The notes beneath the pieces are model-generated. The model saw only the letters and a list, made by a program, of their open reading frames with translations, did not search any database and was not told the DNA's origin. Both the position numbers and the translations under genes were made by a program. From Stutzerimonas stutzeri (GTDB lineage: Bacteria; Pseudomonadota; Gammaproteobacteria; Pseudomonadales; Pseudomonadaceae), in the NCBI RefSeq assembly GCF_024448935.1, contig NZ_JAMOIE010000018.1:1-64000 (forward strand): a stretch of DNA of 64,000 nt, written 5' to 3'. Of this stretch, positions 56,296 to 64,000 are shown piece by piece; the stretch's first letter is position 1; each line of letters starts with the position of its first letter.

Positions 56296-56676
56296 TGATT
56301 GTGGTCTCAAAACAGCAACCACACCCGCCGAATAATACTGCCCTGCGCGGGCGTTTGACGCAATTCCATCATCATTTTCAGCACCCGTTGCTGCCCTTGG
56401 TCGAAGCGGATGTTTCTGCATCGCTGACGCCGACGATGTCACGCCTGCTGCGCATCCGGGAATGCGTGAAGATCGAGCGGTTCGTACCGTCGGCGCATGG
56501 CCTGGTGGGACGACCGCCGCGCGAGCGCGTGGCGTTGGCACGTGCGTTCGTCGCTGAAGCGGTGCTGGGCTTGTCCGGGACCGCTGCCCTGGTGGAGCGG
56601 CTCAATGCCGATACGCTGCTGCGCCGGTTGTGCGGATTCGACTTGCGCCGGCGTGGCGCGTTGCGCGAGTGCCTGT
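56296..56676 (+). mobile_element. Truncated transposase (IS5/IS1182-like, N-terminal part)
   Basis: The frame reads FHHHFQHPLLPLVEADVSAS, SAHGLVGRPPRERVALARAF and LSGTAALVERLNADTLLRRL then CGFDLRRR, the N-terminal DUF772-type domain of DDE transposases. It breaks off at about 56650-56676 where a heptamer array begins; the DDE domain is missing. The other 150 bases before the serine hydrolase (56712-56855) show no gene. Confidence 0.65.
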
Positions 56677-56711
56677 TCTCGCGTCTCGCGTCTCGCGTCT
56701 CGCGTCTCGCG
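56677..56711. repeat. Heptamer tandem array, unit TCTCGCG, five copies
   Basis: Five exact copies. Read on the other strand and shifted, the unit is GCGAGAC, one base different from the GCGAGTC array at 35522-35563. It marks the broken end of the transposase. Confidence 0.85.
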
Positions 56712-56855
56712 GGCGCGCGAGGGCGGTGACCGTGGGACCGCACTGACGGCTTATGGAGATTATTACCCACAAGGGGCCCAGCGCTGCTATGGTGAAACAT
56801 CCTTCTGCAGCTGGCCTGCACGGGAGTTCGTTATCATGGGCTAGCGTCGTCGGCG

Positions 56856-58133
56856 TTACTCGACCAGTGCCTGATAGACCAGCGAGCGTAGATCGCGGCG
56901 CAAGGGTAACAGCGAAGACGGCATGAGCTGAGCCATCTGGATGACGCTCATGTCCTCCTGGGGATCGATCCAGAATTGGGTGTTCGCCATGCCGGTCCAG
57001 AAGTACTCGCCCGCGGAGCCCTGAGTTTGTGCCAGGGCGGGGTCGAGCACCACGGCGAACCCCAGACCGAAGCCTAGGCCGGCGCCCATATGGCCATTGT
57101 TGAAGCGGGGCTGGCCCATATCGGCCATGCTGCCGGGCAGGTGGTTACGGGTCATGAACTCCACCGTCTTACGTCCCAGCACCTGTTTGCCGTTCAGCGC
57201 GCCTTTATTTTGCAGCATGTCGCAAAAACGCAGATAGTCGGCGGTCGTCGAGGTCAGGCCGCCGCCGCCTGACAGCACTTTGGCGGGCTTGGCGAAACGG
57301 CCCCCGGCGGACGGATCGGCAAGCTTCAGTCCGCTTGGCGGCTCGGGGATTACGTGCGTGATGTCGTGACCCAGCGGAGGCGCCGGAGGGGCGTCGCTGG
57401 CCGTGGTGTACAGGGTCGTGAACCGGTCCAGCTTATCTTCGCTAACCGAAAAGGCGGTATCGGCCATGCCCAGCGGCTTGAAAATCCGCTCCTGAAGGAA
57501 TTGATCCAGCGGCTGTCCAGAAATGACTTCGATCACGCGTCCCAGCACATCGGTGGATACGCTGTAGTGCCATTCGCTGCCCGGATGACACAACAACGGC
57601 TGCTGCGCCAGGCGGGTGACCACTTCCGCCAGCGAGGTATCACCCCCCATGAAGGTGATGTCGTTGCGATAGTAGAGTTCATCGACCGGTGAACTCTTCA
57701 GAAAGTCGTAGGTGAACCCCGAGGTATGGGTGAACAGATGACGCAGGGTGATAAGGCTTCTGGCGGGTTCGAGGCGGGGATTGTCCGCATCGCCGCCTAC
57801 CAGGACCTGCATTTGCTCGAACTCGGGCAAAAAGCGCGCCAAAGGGTCGTCGAGCTGAAAACGGCCTTCTTCGTAGAGGGTCATGGCCGCGACACTGACG
57901 ATGGGTTTGGTCATCGAGTAGATGCGAAAGATGCTATCCATTCCGATAGGCTTGTCGGCATGCATTGCCAGGCTGCCGGCACTATCGAAGAAGGCATTCT
58001 GCCCATGGCGACGCACCAGAACGCTGATTCCCGCGAGCCGCTCTTGCTCGACATGTTCCTGCATCCAGCGCTGGATGCGTCGCAGCCGCTCATGTGACAT
58101 GCCTAGGGTTTCGGGCGCTACCAGATCAACCAT
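56856..58133 (-). CDS. Serine hydrolase, class C beta-lactamase/EstB family
   Basis: A 425-residue cytosolic serine hydrolase of the EstB/penicillin-binding fold. The S-x-x-K nucleophile motif is FRIYSMTKPIVSVAAM (Ser about 73), and the second motif Y-x-S is HYSVSTDVLGRVIEV (Tyr about 188). The third motif may be HMGAGLGFGLGF. No signal peptide, so an esterase or transacylase is more likely than a beta-lactamase. AAAGGA precedes the ATG. It is transcribed in the same direction as the hydroxy-acid dehydrogenase after a 96-base gap. Confidence 0.85.
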   Translation of the reverse strand: MVDLVAPETLGMSHERLRRIQRWMQEHVEQERLAGISVLVRRHGQNAFFDSAGSLAMHADKPIGMDSIFRIYSMTKPIVSVAAMTLYEEGRFQLDDPLARFLPEFEQMQVLVGGDADNPRLEPARSLITLRHLFTHTSGFTYDFLKSSPVDELYYRNDITFMGGDTSLAEVVTRLAQQPLLCHPGSEWHYSVSTDVLGRVIEVISGQPLDQFLQERIFKPLGMADTAFSVSEDKLDRFTTLYTTASDAPPAPPLGHDITHVIPEPPSGLKLADPSAGGRFAKPAKVLSGGGGLTSTTADYLRFCDMLQNKGALNGKQVLGRKTVEFMTRNHLPGSMADMGQPRFNNGHMGAGLGFGLGFAVVLDPALAQTQGSAGEYFWTGMANTQFWIDPQEDMSVIQMAQLMPSSLLPLRRDLRSLVYQALVE

Positions 58134-58229
58134 GTCGCGGAATCCTTTCGTTCAGTATGGGAAGGCCCAGCGTTGGGGCAGCGCCCGGCTACACTGATCA
58201 CTATAGCAGTGTAGCCGGATTGCCGGGGG

Positions 58230-59405
58230 TCAGCCTTTCGCGGGCAGGCTCAGCAGCTCGCGGCCCAGGTCGCGAAAGCAGCGGCTACCGGCCAGCGCCA
58301 TGCTGAGGTCGAGGTCGGCAAGCAGGCGCTGGACGACTTCCGCGACCCCTTGACTGCCGGCCAGCGCCAGCCCCCAGATATATGGCCTTCCCAGCAGCAC
58401 GGCGTCGGCGCCCAGCGCCTTGGCCTTGAGGATATCGGAGCCGCTGCGGATACCGCTGTCGAACAGCACCGGCAGAGCGTCACCCACCGCGTCGCGCACC
58501 ATGGGGAGTGCGTCCAGGGCGGCCAGCGCACCGTCCACCTGGCGTCCGCCGTGGTTGGAGACGACGATACCGTCGGCACCGTGGGCCACGGCCTGGCGCG
58601 CGTCTTCGGGGTGCATGATTCCCTTGAGCAGGATCGGCAGGTCGGTGGCATTGCGTAGAATCTCCAGATTCTTCCAGGTCTTGCTCGGGTCGGTGAATTC
58701 CTGGCTCCAACGCTGAATCGAGGGAAACATATCCTCTTCCGGAGCGGCTTCCAGACCGTCGCGGAACACCGGGTCAGTGATGTAGTTGGCCAAGCCCTGG
58801 CCCTTCAGGAACGGCAGAAAGGCACTGGTCAGGTCACGCTCGCGCCAGGCCATCATCTTGGTGTCGAGGGTCACCACGATGGCCTGATAACCGGCGGCTT
58901 CGGCACGCTGGACCAGGTTCACGGCGAGGGCGTCGCTGTGCGGCCAGTAGAGCTGGAACCAGCGCGGCGAATCCCCGAGCGTCTCGGCGACCGACTCCAG
59001 CGAATGCGAGGAGACGGTGGAGAGAATCTGCGGTACACCGAGCTGTCTGGCGGCCTGAGCCACCGCCAGCTCCGCCTCGGGGCAGATGATGCTCTGCACG
59101 CCGATCGGGGCGAGCAGCAGCGGAGTGCGGTAATGATGGCCGAACAGCTCGACACTCAGGTCCCGCTGAGAAACGTCGGTAAGCATGCGTGGCACGATCG
59201 GGTAGCGGTCGAAGGCTTCCCGGTTGGCGCGCATGGTCGCCTCGCCGGCACCGCCGGCCACGTACCAGTAGGATTCTGGCGGAAGAATCGCCTGTGCGGC
59301 GGCTTCCAGCTCCTCCATGCGCATCGGTAAGCGCGGCCGCTCGCCTCGGAGACCGTTGCGATAGATTTGCAACTGGTATTCGCCGTAGTGACGAAGTGTA
59401 CTCAT
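58230..59405 (-). CDS. FMN-dependent 2-hydroxy-acid dehydrogenase (lactate oxidase/monooxygenase-like)
   Basis: A 391-residue TIM-barrel flavoprotein. MRMEELEAAAQAILPPESYW and YVAGGAGEATMRANREAFDR open it; LLLAPIGVQSIICPEAELAV supplies FMN binding; IVVTLDTKMMAWRERDL follows. The catalytic and substrate residues are in ILLKGIMHPEDARQAVAHGA and GIVVSNHGGRQVDGALAALD (His-Gly-Gly-Arg). The P-x-x-x-x-Y-x-A-G-G/A-A start and AWRERDL resemble lactate 2-monooxygenase. No membrane-targeting insert as in L-lactate dehydrogenase LldD. GGGAG precedes the ATG. Confidence 0.87.
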   Translation of the reverse strand: MSTLRHYGEYQLQIYRNGLRGERPRLPMRMEELEAAAQAILPPESYWYVAGGAGEATMRANREAFDRYPIVPRMLTDVSQRDLSVELFGHHYRTPLLLAPIGVQSIICPEAELAVAQAARQLGVPQILSTVSSHSLESVAETLGDSPRWFQLYWPHSDALAVNLVQRAEAAGYQAIVVTLDTKMMAWRERDLTSAFLPFLKGQGLANYITDPVFRDGLEAAPEEDMFPSIQRWSQEFTDPSKTWKNLEILRNATDLPILLKGIMHPEDARQAVAHGADGIVVSNHGGRQVDGALAALDALPMVRDAVGDALPVLFDSGIRSGSDILKAKALGADAVLLGRPYIWGLALAGSQGVAEVVQRLLADLDLSMALAGSRCFRDLGRELLSLPAKG

Positions 59406-59606
59406 TGTTCTGCTCCCGGGATCGGTTTGTTATTGGCAGAGCGTCCGCGTATATGACGCTGCAATGGGTCAGCAGTTACGAAATCAGCACAGCAGACAGA
59501 GCGTGAGCGACTCCGCTTCGCAAGCGGGCCGCGCTCGCCGCCCTCGAGTTCGATGGTCTCCTCGCTGCAGACCATTTAGTATTTCCTCGAGCCGTTGGAA
59601 AATGCA

Positions 59607-59628
59607 AAGCCCGCCGCGTGGCGGGCTT
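59607..59628 (-). terminator. Terminator after the ghrA remnant
   Basis: AAGCCCGCC-N4-GGCGGGCTT stem, followed on the minus strand by TTGCATTTTCC, ten bases past the remnant's stop codon. Confidence 0.65.
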
Positions 59629-59637
59629 GCGTCGGGA

Positions 59638-59829
59638 TCAGTAACCGCGCTGGATGTCGACGGCGCCGGTAATCTCCCGGCCGGCCTCGAGGGCCTGGAT
59701 CTTGGTGGCGATCTGCTCGACGGTCCCCTCGCGCAGGATGCGCGCGGAGACGTGGGGCGTGATGGTGACCTGCGGCATGCGCCAGAAGGGGTGCGAGGCG
59801 GGGAGCGGTTCCTCGCGGAAGACGTGGTG
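59638..59829 (-). pseudogene. C-terminal remnant of a GhrA-type 2-ketoacid reductase
   Basis: The last 63 codons read VFREEPLPASHPFWRMPQVT, ITPHVSARILREGTVEQIA and AGREITGAVDIQRGY, the end of glyoxylate/hydroxypyruvate reductase A (its HPFW...ITPH segment carries the catalytic His). The Rossmann domain is gone. In the same open frame upstream, 59830-60003 encodes unrelated residues, so an earlier Met gives a nonsensical fusion. The natural terminator survives. The other parts of the 59406-60072 gap show no intact gene. Confidence 0.75.
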
Positions 59830-60072
59830 ACCAAAAAAGACGTCAATAAATGAGGTAGTTAAACGTCGAAGCTGTCGATAACGATATCCCGGAGCGGGCC
59901 TTTGCTGTTGATGATTTTTTTTCCGATCTGGTGATATTCCGGGTATGTCTCTTCCTTTCACTATCTCCTGATATTCAGCGAGTGGTTCATACAGGACCCG
60001 CATTCGGCATCCTGTAATGCCCTAAATAGCAACTGCTCGCCTGTTTCCAAGACCGTTCGTCGAGGATTTTTT

Positions 60073-60819
60073 ATGTTGAAAGTGATGTTGATAACGGGGG
60101 CCAGCCGTGGCATAGGCGCGGCCACAGCCAGGCTCGCAGCGGCTGAAGGCTATGCGTTGTGCTTGAACTTTCGATCGCGTCAGGACGCAGCCGACCAGCT
60201 ACTGAACGAGCTGCGCAGCTGGGGCGCGCGTGCAATTGCGGTCGAGGCGGACGTCGCGGACGAGTCGCAAGTCGTACGCCTGTTCGAAGCGCTCGATGCC
60301 GAATTCGGCAGGCTCGACGTACTGGTCAATAACGCCGGCATGCTCGAACGCCAGACGCGCCTGGAAGACATGGACAAAGCACGCCTGGAACGCGTATTCG
60401 CGGTAAATGTATTCGGCAGCTTTCTCTGTGCCCGCGAGGCGATCAAGCGCATGTCCACTCGCAACGGCGGTGCCGGAGGTGCCATCGTCAATGTCTCCTC
60501 AATCGCCGCCAAACTCGGCGCGCCCAACGAGTACATCGACTACGCGGCCGCCAAGGGCGCGATAGATAGCATGACCCTCGGCCTGGCCAAGGAAGTCGCT
60601 GCCGAAGGCATTCGGGTCAATGCCGTACGGCCCGGCGTGATCCATACAGAGATTCACGCCAGCGGTGGCGAGCCTGATCGCATCGAGCGGGTACGGAGCA
60701 GCGTGCCCATGGGTCGGGGCGGTGAAGCGAAAGAGGTGGCTGAAGCGATTCTCTGGTTGGCCAGCGACAAGGCCAGCTATACCAGCGGCGCTTTGCTCGA
60801 TGTGAGCGGAGGACGCTAG
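60073..60819 (+). CDS. SDR family oxidoreductase
   Basis: A 248-residue classical [23 protein letters not shown] binds NAD(P) (TGxxxGIG at about residues 7-14); [10 protein letters not shown] follows; the catalytic set is [20 protein letters not shown] plus AKGAID (Ser about 143, Tyr about 156, Lys about 160). [12 protein letters not shown] and [11 protein letters not shown] close it. YgfF-like; substrate unknown. GAGG 7 bases before the ATG. Its stop overlaps that of dusC by 4 bases on opposite strands (CTAG). Confidence 0.9.
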   Translation: MLKVMLITGASRGIGAATARLAAAEGYALCLNFRSRQDAADQLLNELRSWGARAIAVEADVADESQVVRLFEALDAEFGRLDVLVNNAGMLERQTRLEDMDKARLERVFAVNVFGSFLCAREAIKRMSTRNGGAGGAIVNVSSIAAKLGAPNEYIDYAAAKGAIDSMTLGLAKEVAAEGIRVNAVRPGVIHTEIHASGGEPDRIERVRSSVPMGRGGEAKEVAEAILWLASDKASYTSGALLDVSGGR

Positions 60820-61790
60820 ACAGCCGTCTTAAAACCCTGTGCCTTTCCGTCCAGACCCAGCAGCGCATCGAGCCGCTCGCAATCGCTTTCCCGCCGGACC
60901 TGAGCGAACAGCGTAACGGCTTGCGGATAGTTACGGGTTAGCAGGGATACCCATTGCTTTAAACGGCCGGGTGCATGGCGCGGGGACATCTTGCGTCTAG
61001 CCTGCATCCAGAAATCGGCCAAGAGCGGTTGCAGATCGTCCCAACTCAGCGGCTCGAGCGGCGCACCGCACTTTGCCGCCGCGATCTGCCGAGCCAGGTC
61101 CGGCCGACAAACCAGCCCGCGGCCTAGCATGATGTCCTCGACTCCGCTGACCTCACGGCAACGTCGCCAGTCCTCGACCGACCAGATGTCGCCATTGGCA
61201 AACACCGGCACATTGACGACGTCCCTAACCTTAGCCACCCATTCCCAATGCGCTGGCGGCTTGTATCCCTCGACCTTGGTCCGCGCATGCACGACCAGTT
61301 GCGCAGCGCCGCCATCGGCCAGTGCACGGGCACAGTCGAGCGCGCCGTCCTTGTGGTCCAAACCCAAACGCATTTTCGCGGTAACCGGTATCTGCGCCGG
61401 AACCGCCTTACGTACTTCTCGGAGGATGGAATGAAGCAGATCCGGCTCCCTGAGCAGAACGGCGCCACCGCGGGATTTGTTGACCGTTTTGGCTGGGCAG
61501 CCGAAATTGAGATCGATTGCAGGGGCGCCGAGGCTGCACGCGAAGGCCGCATTGTCAGCCAGGCAGAGCGGATCCGAGCCCAGCAACTGCACACGCAACG
61601 GCGTGCCTGCGCGGGTTGCAGCGCCGCGTTCAAGCTCCGAAGCAAGCTTAAGAAAACTGGATGCCGGCAACAGTCGATCCGACACACGGATGAATTCGGT
61701 CACGCACCAGTCAACAGCGCCAACACGGGTGAGAACGTCGCGGAGAATGTCATCAACGAGCCCTTCCATAGGTGCCAAGGCGATCTGCAT
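60816..61790 (-). CDS. dusC: tRNA-dihydrouridine(16) synthase DusC
   Basis: A 324-residue FMN-dependent tRNA-dihydrouridine synthase. [20 protein letters not shown] is the family start; [20 protein letters not shown] contains the active-site Cys (about 98); [10 protein letters not shown] and [20 protein letters not shown] (about 169-188) bind substrate, with the DusC-type R-T-K-x-x-G-Y-x-P-P-A-x-W. It reduces U16. The start at 61790 fits the family; upstream residues of the longer frame are rejected. Confidence 0.92.
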   Translation of the reverse strand: MQIALAPMEGLVDDILRDVLTRVGAVDWCVTEFIRVSDRLLPASSFLKLASELERGAATRAGTPLRVQLLGSDPLCLADNAAFACSLGAPAIDLNFGCPAKTVNKSRGGAVLLREPDLLHSILREVRKAVPAQIPVTAKMRLGLDHKDGALDCARALADGGAAQLVVHARTKVEGYKPPAHWEWVAKVRDVVNVPVFANGDIWSVEDWRRCREVSGVEDIMLGRGLVCRPDLARQIAAAKCGAPLEPLSWDDLQPLLADFWMQARRKMSPRHAPGRLKQWVSLLTRNYPQAVTLFAQVRRESDCERLDALLGLDGKAQGFKTAV

Positions 61791-61956
61791 TAGAAACGAC
61801 CCAACCGAGAAAGCGCTGCATTGTACGGACGCCAGCCATGGCAAGAAATGCCCGCGTCACGCCAATCGCGCAGACGGCATCCGACGCCAAGCACTAAGTC
61901 AAAAGGTACTAGGCTTTAGCCTGCAAACGCGGACGCTTTATCTCTGTCTTAGGAAG

Positions 61957-62424
61957 TCAAAGTCCGAGTCTGGCCGCACTGGCCTTGTAATGTTCGGCCT
62001 GCTGCACGTCTCGTGCGAGCCCATGGCCGCCCTCCATGTACAACTGAGCCAACCTGGCCGCCGCCAAGGGGTGCCCTGCCTCGGCGGCAAGCTTCCACCA
62101 ATACGCGGCCTTGGCCCCGTCTGGGCCGTGAATAGCGTCTTCGCCCAGACTGATGACACCCATCTGGTAAGCGGCCTTGGCATCGCCCTTTTCGGCAGCC
62201 AGACGCAGCAGACGCATACCCTCCTGCCTAGCACCGAATCCCTGTCCTCGAAACAGCAGGATATGGCCGTAAAAGCTCTGCGCCTTCGAATCACCAATCG
62301 CAGCCATGCGCGAAAATTGACCCTCCATCCAGCGCCACAGTTTCGGTTGCTGAACGGCCCAACGTGAGCTCATCAATTTGCGAGCAAACCGATAACCGAC
62401 TCGCGCACGGACGTTATTCAGCAT
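61957..62424 (-). CDS. Sel1-repeat protein
   Basis: A 155-residue protein with three helical Sel1-like repeats: AQSFYGHILLFRGQGFGARQ, AAYQMGVISLGEDAIHGPDG and AAARLAQLYMEGGHGLARDV (about residues 47-150). A short basic N-terminal region precedes them (YRFARKLMSSRWAVQ). No signal peptide. Sel1 repeats are protein-binding scaffolds. Its ATG overlaps the stop of the next upstream gene (TAATG/TGATG type), so it is coupled to the hypothetical and HTH genes in a three-gene operon. Confidence 0.8.
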   Translation of the reverse strand: MLNNVRARVGYRFARKLMSSRWAVQQPKLWRWMEGQFSRMAAIGDSKAQSFYGHILLFRGQGFGARQEGMRLLRLAAEKGDAKAAYQMGVISLGEDAIHGPDGAKAAYWWKLAAEAGHPLAAARLAQLYMEGGHGLARDVQQAEHYKASAARLGL

Positions 62425-62819
62425 TACGGGATCCCTGGATAATCAAACTCGAACACTCGGGCAACCTCGCCTGCGTGCCAGGATGCGGCCGCAGAACCGT
62501 CTGCCGGACCAGAAAAGCGCCCGAGGCGGGTAGCGCATTCGAAAAAACCGGTTCTTGGCAGACGGCTTGCCCCTTGGCTCACCACCAACGCACTACGTAG
62601 CGGCCGATCGGCATGGGCATCCAGCGCAGCCAGATATTCCAGCGCGGCTGTCAAGGTTTGCATGGCAGGCGGCGGCATCTGGAGCCGCTCGACCAACGCG
62701 CGGTACGTGACCAGATGGTGCTGCCGCCGGACCTCAGCCAACTCGTCCAACAACGCCTGCCAATGTGCACGGCTAATGCGGATTGACGCTGCGGTGCCTG
62801 TCACGCCTCCTGCTGCCAT
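62424..62819 (-). CDS. Conserved hypothetical protein
   Basis: A 131-residue protein I cannot assign. A helical segment (RISRAHWQALLDELAEVRRQ) precedes LVTYRALVERLQMPPPAMQT, a winged-helix-like stretch, then LTAALEYLAALDAHADRPLR, ALVVSQGASRLPRTGFFECA and a Trp-His C-terminal helix (ASWHAGEVARVFEFDY). The pattern 'TY-x-x-L...P...L-x-x-LE-x-x-x...RP-x-x-x-ALVV-S...PGFF' recurs in proteins of pseudomonads. It may bind nucleic acid, but this is speculation. It overlaps the HTH gene by 19 bases. Confidence 0.65.
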   Translation of the reverse strand: MAAGGVTGTAASIRISRAHWQALLDELAEVRRQHHLVTYRALVERLQMPPPAMQTLTAALEYLAALDAHADRPLRSALVVSQGASRLPRTGFFECATRLGRFSGPADGSAAASWHAGEVARVFEFDYPGIP

Positions 62820-63178
62820 CCTTCGACCTCCAATGCGCGGGCGAGTGCGCGACGTATCGCATTATCGGGATCGCGTTCACCGCTTTCGATAAGGGCGAGA
62901 TAAGCAGGGCTGATACCCACCGAATGCGCCAGCGCTTCTTGGCTCAACCCCTTAGCCTCTCGCAACATCGGCAACATCGGCAACATCGGCAACATCGGCA
63001 ACATCGGCAACATCGGCAACATCTCGAAAGACGGCAATGCGCCTAAAGCAGTATCACTTGCTTCCACTGGCTTTGCGACGCTTACGTCATGCCCGTTCGT
63101 CAGCAGCGCCTGATACTCCTCCCAAGGCAGCACGGCATACTCTGGCTTACCTTGCCGCATGATGACCTGAACACTCAT
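62801..63178 (-). CDS. Antitoxin-like HTH protein with a (Met-Leu-Pro)n linker
   Basis: A 125-residue protein with two parts. The N-terminal (about residues 1-28, MSVQVIMRQGKPEYAVLPWE then EYQALL) resembles a Phd/YefM-type fold. The C-terminal (about 72-118) is an XRE helix-turn-helix: LREAKGLSQEALAHSVGISP then AYLALIESGERDPDNAIRRA. They are joined by a linker containing six perfect MLP repeats encoded by a 9-base tandem array, so copy-number changes stay in frame. A palindrome (63199-63208) sits 20 bases upstream and could be the autoregulatory operator. No toxin gene adjoins it. Confidence 0.75.
   Translation of the reverse strand: MSVQVIMRQGKPEYAVLPWEEYQALLTNGHDVSVAKPVEASDTALGALPSFEMLPMLPMLPMLPMLPMLPMLREAKGLSQEALAHSVGISPAYLALIESGERDPDNAIRRALARALEVEGWQQEA
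62962..63023. repeat. Nine-base tandem array (GCAACATCG), six copies plus eight bases
   Basis: Exact copies inside the HTH gene, encoding Met-Leu-Pro per unit on the minus strand. No mismatch is seen. Confidence 0.95.
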
Positions 63179-63198
63179 CCGCTACCCCGACCCCAGTC

Positions 63199-63208
63199 TC
63201 AAATTTGA
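63199..63208. promoter_or_regulatory. Palindrome TCAAATTTGA, operator candidate
   Basis: A perfect 10-base palindrome 20 bases before the HTH gene start and close to a minus-strand TAAGAT (-10-like) at 63216-63221. Compatible with autoregulation by the XRE domain. Confidence 0.35.
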
Positions 63209-63246
63209 AGTCGGGATCTTACCAGGCCGCGCGGCTATTTTTTCGA

Positions 63247-64000
<754 letters not shown>

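Noticed and set aside
56856-58133. Beta-lactamase
   Set aside because: No signal peptide and EstB-like sequence around the S-x-x-K motif favour an esterase/transacylase.
62962-63023. CRISPR-like array
   Set aside because: The units are 9 bases, contiguous and without spacers, and lie in a coding frame.

Overview
The window is high-GC gammaproteobacterial DNA from a Pseudomonas of the stutzeri group (Stutzerimonas-like). The assignment rests on recognised protein families and on gene orders that, from memory, match blocks of P. aeruginosa PAO1: yheU / 7TMR hybrid kinase / NAGGN peptidase-ngg-asnO / MarR / pap / thiolase (about PA3463-PA3454), fumC / DUF2059 / bolA / trhO / DsbA-like / ABC exporter (about PA0854-PA0860), the itaconate (rip) operon (PA0877-PA0884), and PA2817-like / fadE / ABC-2 pair / queF / DUF4404 (about PA2817-PA2805). 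No search could be run.

Layout. 1-9.8 kb is a decaying catabolic region: intact enoyl-CoA hydratases, SDR, APH-like kinase, GST and acyl-CoA ligase genes lie among remnants of an SDR, acyl-CoA dehydrogenase, thiolase, TRAP binding protein, group II intron reverse transcriptase, FadD-like ligase and Arc-like protein. 9.8-52.3 kb is mostly core chromosome: an osmoprotectant dipeptide (NAGGN) locus; mnmC; a two-domain polyphosphate:AMP phosphotransferase; a thiolase; fumC to ABC exporter; a TorF porin facing an HBM-type chemoreceptor; arfB; an MFS carrier; the itaconate operon with its divergent LysR gene; fadE; an ABC-2 transporter; queF. 52.4-56.8 kb is a second scarred catabolic region (IS remnants, TRAP binding protein, ligase, a second truncated TRAP protein). 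56.8-63.2 kb holds a serine hydrolase, an FMN 2-hydroxy-acid dehydrogenase, a ghrA remnant, an SDR, dusC and a small sel1 / unknown / HTH cluster. 63.2 kb to the end is a broken pyruvate:ferredoxin oxidoreductase gene.

How genes work together. The ich-ACAD-VOC-PrpD-ict-ccl-dctP block is expected to activate itaconate to its CoA ester, hydrate it and cleave citramalyl-CoA to acetyl-CoA and pyruvate. Only the TRAP binding protein is present, without membrane subunits. asnO-ngg-peptidase make and turn over N-acetylglutaminylglutamine amide under osmotic stress. The two outer catabolic regions carry similar modules (acyl-CoA ligase, TRAP solute-binding protein, beta-oxidation enzymes) and may come from one foreign source.

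I see no CRISPR array, rRNA, tRNA or convincing new defence system. The most unusual items are the itaconate-operon passengers and orphan DctP, the variable (Met-Leu-Pro)n linker in an HTH protein, related heptamer arrays at two distant loci, and the many deletion-type gene scars.
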